Assembly (NCBI GenBank): GCA_964404595.1
Contig: CAYOKQ010000014.1
Location: forward strand, 1-31,628
Source: CAYJXA01 sp964404595
GTDB taxonomy: Archaea; Nanobdellota; Nanobdellia; Woesearchaeales; GW2011-AR9
Direction: 5' to 3'
DNA: 31,628 nt
The notes under the pieces were generated by a model that was given only the letters and a program-made list of their open reading frames with translations, was not told the origin of the DNA and ran no database searches. The translations under genes and the position numbers were made by a program. The first letter of the stretch is position 1. Each line of letters begins with the position of its first letter. Of this stretch, positions 29,257 to 31,628 are shown in pieces.

Positions 29257-31089
29257 AAACTTCTTTTCCAGTTCCTCCACCGGAACTTTGAACATCGTCG
29301 GACGGCCATGCGGGCATGTATATGGCAATTGGGCTTTGGCTAAGTCCTGTAAAATGTGTTCCATTTCAAGCACTGTTAAGGTCTCTCCTGCCATGACGGC
29401 AGCCCGGCAGGCCATACGTGTTACTATTTCTTCCTTCGTATCGATAATCTTATTTTTTCCATCACGCAGCATGGATAATACCTCGTAGATGCTCTCTTTG
29501 GGCTGAATGCGCCCCAGCAGCAGGGGTATAGTTTTGACGACAAAGGTGTGTTCACCAAATGGTTCGATAGTGAATCCTAAGCGTTGCAAAGTTTTCCCAT
29601 GCTCCATAAGCACTGCTTTCTCACTAGGTGAAAATTCGATAATTTCTCCTTGGAGCAATTTCTGCATATGTACCTGTGTATGTTCATATTCTTTCATGAA
29701 TTGCTCGTAGAGAACTCGCTCTTGCGCAGCATGCTGGTCGATATACATTACTCCTCCTAGAATTTCTGCCACAAAAAAGGTCTTGTGAATTTGCCCTAGT
29801 ACTTTCATTGCCGGAAATTTTGAATTTGGAGGAATATCTACAGGCTGCAAACGCTGTGTTATCGCTGTAATATCCATGGTCGGAAGTTCTGGCGATATTG
29901 GATTGATATTTTCAGCTTCGTACGGTGCAGCTTTCTCTTGTACTAACAGAGAACCATTTGAGGTGGGAAAAATGGTCTGCTTGCTGGCTTCAAAAGCATA
30001 TTTTGCTGTTGGCTGGCTGGAATGAAATTCTTTTTGGGTGGGAGTTTCCAAGGTTATCTGAACCTCTTCTTCATCCTCATCTTCAATGAGCGGAATTAAA
30101 TTATTCTTTTGCAGTGTTTCTTTGACAGCAGTGTGAACTGCGCTGCAAATTTCCTCTTTCTGTTCTATTTTTATTTCAGTTTTAGAAGGGTGGACATTCA
30201 CATCAATGGAGGCAGGATTAATGGTTAAATTGAGAATAACTATTGGATGCTTATTGACAAACAGCAAAGAGTGGTATGCTCCATAGATTGCATTCATGAT
30301 TTCCGGTGATCGCACCCATCGCCCGTTAACATAGATATCTTGCAGATTTTTATCGTTTCTGGCTTCGCTGGGCGCAGCTACAAAACCCGTAATGTGCACC
30401 TGCTCATTTCGGTAATTGACTTCTAATAATTCTTTAGCCAGCGCAGTACCGTAAATTGAGGCAATATTATTGCGCAGATTTGCAGTACTGGGTGAATGTA
30501 CCAAGATATGCCCTTCATGGGCAAGTTTAATAGCTATCGATGAATTTATCAAAGCGTAGCGTAATACCACATCCACGATATGCCGTAACTCAACCTGATC
30601 ACTTTTCAAAAATTTTTTTCGTGCAGGAGTGTTAAAGAAAAGATTGCGCACTTCCATAATTGTACCTGTCTCTGCGGCAATAATGCCAGAATGAAGCGTC
30701 TGTCCGGCATCAATGACAAGCGTATAGCCCTGCAGCGATTCTTTTTTTTTCGTAATTATAGTGAGCTGTGAAACTGCAGCAATACTTGCGAGCGCCTCTC
30801 CGCGAAAGCCAAGCGTATTAATTGCATACAAATCGTCATCGTTTTTTATTTTACTGGTAGCGTGGCGCAGGGTCGATTTTTCTGCATCTTCTTTATCCAT
30901 CCCTTCGCCGTTATCTGCCACACGGATTAACTTTTTACCTGAATCTTCAATATCGATAATTATTTTGGTGGCGCCTGCGTCAAGCGAGTTTTCAATCAGT
31001 TCTTTGACCAGGGAAGCTGGACGTTCAATGACTTCTCCGGCGGCTATTTTATTGATAAGATCTTCGGACAAAAGATTAATGTTAGGCAT
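29245..31089 (-). CDS. mutL: DNA mismatch repair protein MutL with endonuclease motif
   Basis: Couples mismatch recognition by MutS to strand removal. The GHKL ATPase domain has ELIENSLDAGATKIII, VADNGEGMD, TLGFRGEALASIAAV and GTIMEVRNLFFNTPARKKFL, followed by the S5-like domain with VNGRWVRS and VNVHPSKTEIK. Residues about 330-420 are a variable linker. The C-terminal dimer domain carries the metal endonuclease motif DQHAAQERVLYE (451-462), then MACRAAVMAG, CPHGRPT (from 592) and F-K-R at the end, so this should be a nicking MutL as in bacteria without MutH. MutL is absent from most archaea. No mutS is in the window. The TATA-like box about 26 bp upstream supports the ATG at 31089. Confidence 0.95.
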   Translation of the reverse strand: MPNINLLSEDLINKIAAGEVIERPASLVKELIENSLDAGATKIIIDIEDSGKKLIRVADNGEGMDKEDAEKSTLRHATSKIKNDDDLYAINTLGFRGEALASIAAVSQLTIITKKKESLQGYTLVIDAGQTLHSGIIAAETGTIMEVRNLFFNTPARKKFLKSDQVELRHIVDVVLRYALINSSIAIKLAHEGHILVHSPSTANLRNNIASIYGTALAKELLEVNYRNEQVHITGFVAAPSEARNDKNLQDIYVNGRWVRSPEIMNAIYGAYHSLLFVNKHPIVILNLTINPASIDVNVHPSKTEIKIEQKEEICSAVHTAVKETLQKNNLIPLIEDEDEEEVQITLETPTQKEFHSSQPTAKYAFEASKQTIFPTSNGSLLVQEKAAPYEAENINPISPELPTMDITAITQRLQPVDIPPNSKFPAMKVLGQIHKTFFVAEILGGVMYIDQHAAQERVLYEQFMKEYEHTQVHMQKLLQGEIIEFSPSEKAVLMEHGKTLQRLGFTIEPFGEHTFVVKTIPLLLGRIQPKESIYEVLSMLRDGKNKIIDTKEEIVTRMACRAAVMAGETLTVLEMEHILQDLAKAQLPYTCPHGRPTMFKVPVEELEKKFKRK

Positions 31090-31110
31090 GCTTTATTTGA
31101 GCAAGAATTA

Positions 31111-31120
31111 ATTTATAAAG
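31111..31120 (-). promoter_or_regulatory. TATA-like box of mutL
   Basis: Minus-strand CTTTATAAAT is centred 26 bp before the ATG at 31089. It overlaps the stop codon of the receiver gene. Confidence 0.5.
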
Positions 31121-31533
31121 AATATTGTAGTTGAGTATATGGCTCAGAGATAGACTGGCATTGGTCTAAGAATTTTTGAATGTTAAAAGGTTTGTTTTCT
31201 GAAGGGATTCCCAGATTTCTGGCTGCCTCTAGAGTCCCGTAGTTTCCAGATACTCCTAAAAAAAAAGCTTCTGCGCGCACAACGCGAGGATGGACCAGTG
31301 CATATATTTCTTGCGCCTGTTGAACATGTCTGCTGCCAGAGTTGCCTAGATTGAGATCCATAAGATAGCCAAGATGTGCTGCTCTTAAGGTCAATTGCTT
31401 CATTTCTTCAAAAGTAGTTACGGCATCTGCAGAAAATCCTTTTAATTGGCAGGCTTGAACACACATCTCCAAAATTGCCTGATCATGAAGTCCAAGTAAA
31501 ATTGAGCTATTGCAAGGTGTCGTTTTTGATCAC
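31113..31533 (-). CDS. Receiver-only response-regulator-like protein, probable frameshift near start
   Basis: The receiver core is clear: phosphoacceptor Asp in GYLMDLNLGNSG, Ser in FFLGVSGNYG and the Lys-Pro pair in SENKPFNIQKFLDQ. The first strand with an acidic residue, SILLGLHDQAI, lies upstream of the first usable start in the open frame (TTG at 31472), so a 120-residue protein from there would lack strand 1. A GTG at 31533 lies 24 bp after TATA-like ATTTAAATAGC (31551-31561) and would give MIKTTPCNSSILLGLHDQ if one base is removed from the T5 run (A5 on the coding strand) at 31523-31527. The corrected gene has 139 residues. Sequencing error or a true frameshift are both possible. No output domain is present. 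Confidence 0.65.
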
Positions 31534-31628
31534 GGTTCAGATATATTCCTGCTATTTAAATATTTGCTTTGGGAGGCTCTGTAGAAACCCTCTGACGCAA
31601 AGTTTTTGAGTAAGTTTGCTTTCCTTCT

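Noticed and set aside
31556..31627. Possible C-terminal tail of a minus-strand gene (KTLRQRVSTEPPKANI then stop)
   Set aside because: Too short at the window edge to tell from chance, and its end overlaps the TATA-like box of the receiver gene.

Overview
The window reads as a stretch of an archaeal chromosome, most likely from a DPANN-type lineage such as Woesearchaeota; the lineage is an inference. Archaeal markers are the L7Ae-S28e-L24e-nucleoside diphosphate kinase operon, an archaeal-type aspartyl-tRNA synthetase, three TrmB-type regulators, a tandem Lrp-type regulator, and many genes with a TATA-like box about 24-31 bp before the start codon, which suggests leaderless mRNAs. Bacterial-type enzymes (class II aldolase, RpiB, MutL with an endonuclease motif) are mixed in. 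The sequence is a draft: ten Ns interrupt the aldolase gene at 6114-6123.

Region 1 (1-6.3 kb) is mostly sugar-phosphate metabolism. An AAA+ ATPase overlaps a short 6-phosphogluconate dehydrogenase gene and is preceded by palindromic operator-like sites. 6-phosphogluconolactonase follows. On the other strand lie aldolase, ribose-5-phosphate isomerase B and ribulose-phosphate 3-epimerase. With a PfkB-type kinase at 9.4-10.3 kb and glmS at 25-27 kb, this covers lactone to ribulose-5-P to ribose-5-P/xylulose-5-P plus triose/hexose exchange and amino sugar synthesis. No glucose-6-phosphate dehydrogenase is visible.

Region 2 (6.3-17.2 kb) is rich in regulators: a TrmB/bicupin pair, a second TrmB, a membrane-tethered winged-helix regulator, a receiver protein, a TrmB with a duplicated sensor domain and a tandem Lrp-like protein. 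Between them are a cysteine-desulfurase-like enzyme, hypothetical proteins and a decayed acetyltransferase at 9204-9388.

Region 3 (17.2-25.1 kb) has envelope proteins (DUF4349 protein, small membrane protein, MATE exporter), AspRS, a histidine-phosphatase-like protein lacking the catalytic residues, a 56-residue protein, and a pair of exported proteins: a Cys-rich one and a cupredoxin without histidine ligands.

Region 4 (25.1-31.6 kb) holds glmS with an unknown upstream partner, the ribosomal protein operon with a structured leader, mutL, and a receiver-only protein that appears to have a one-base frameshift near its start. I see no rRNA, tRNA, CRISPR array, insertion sequence or prophage.
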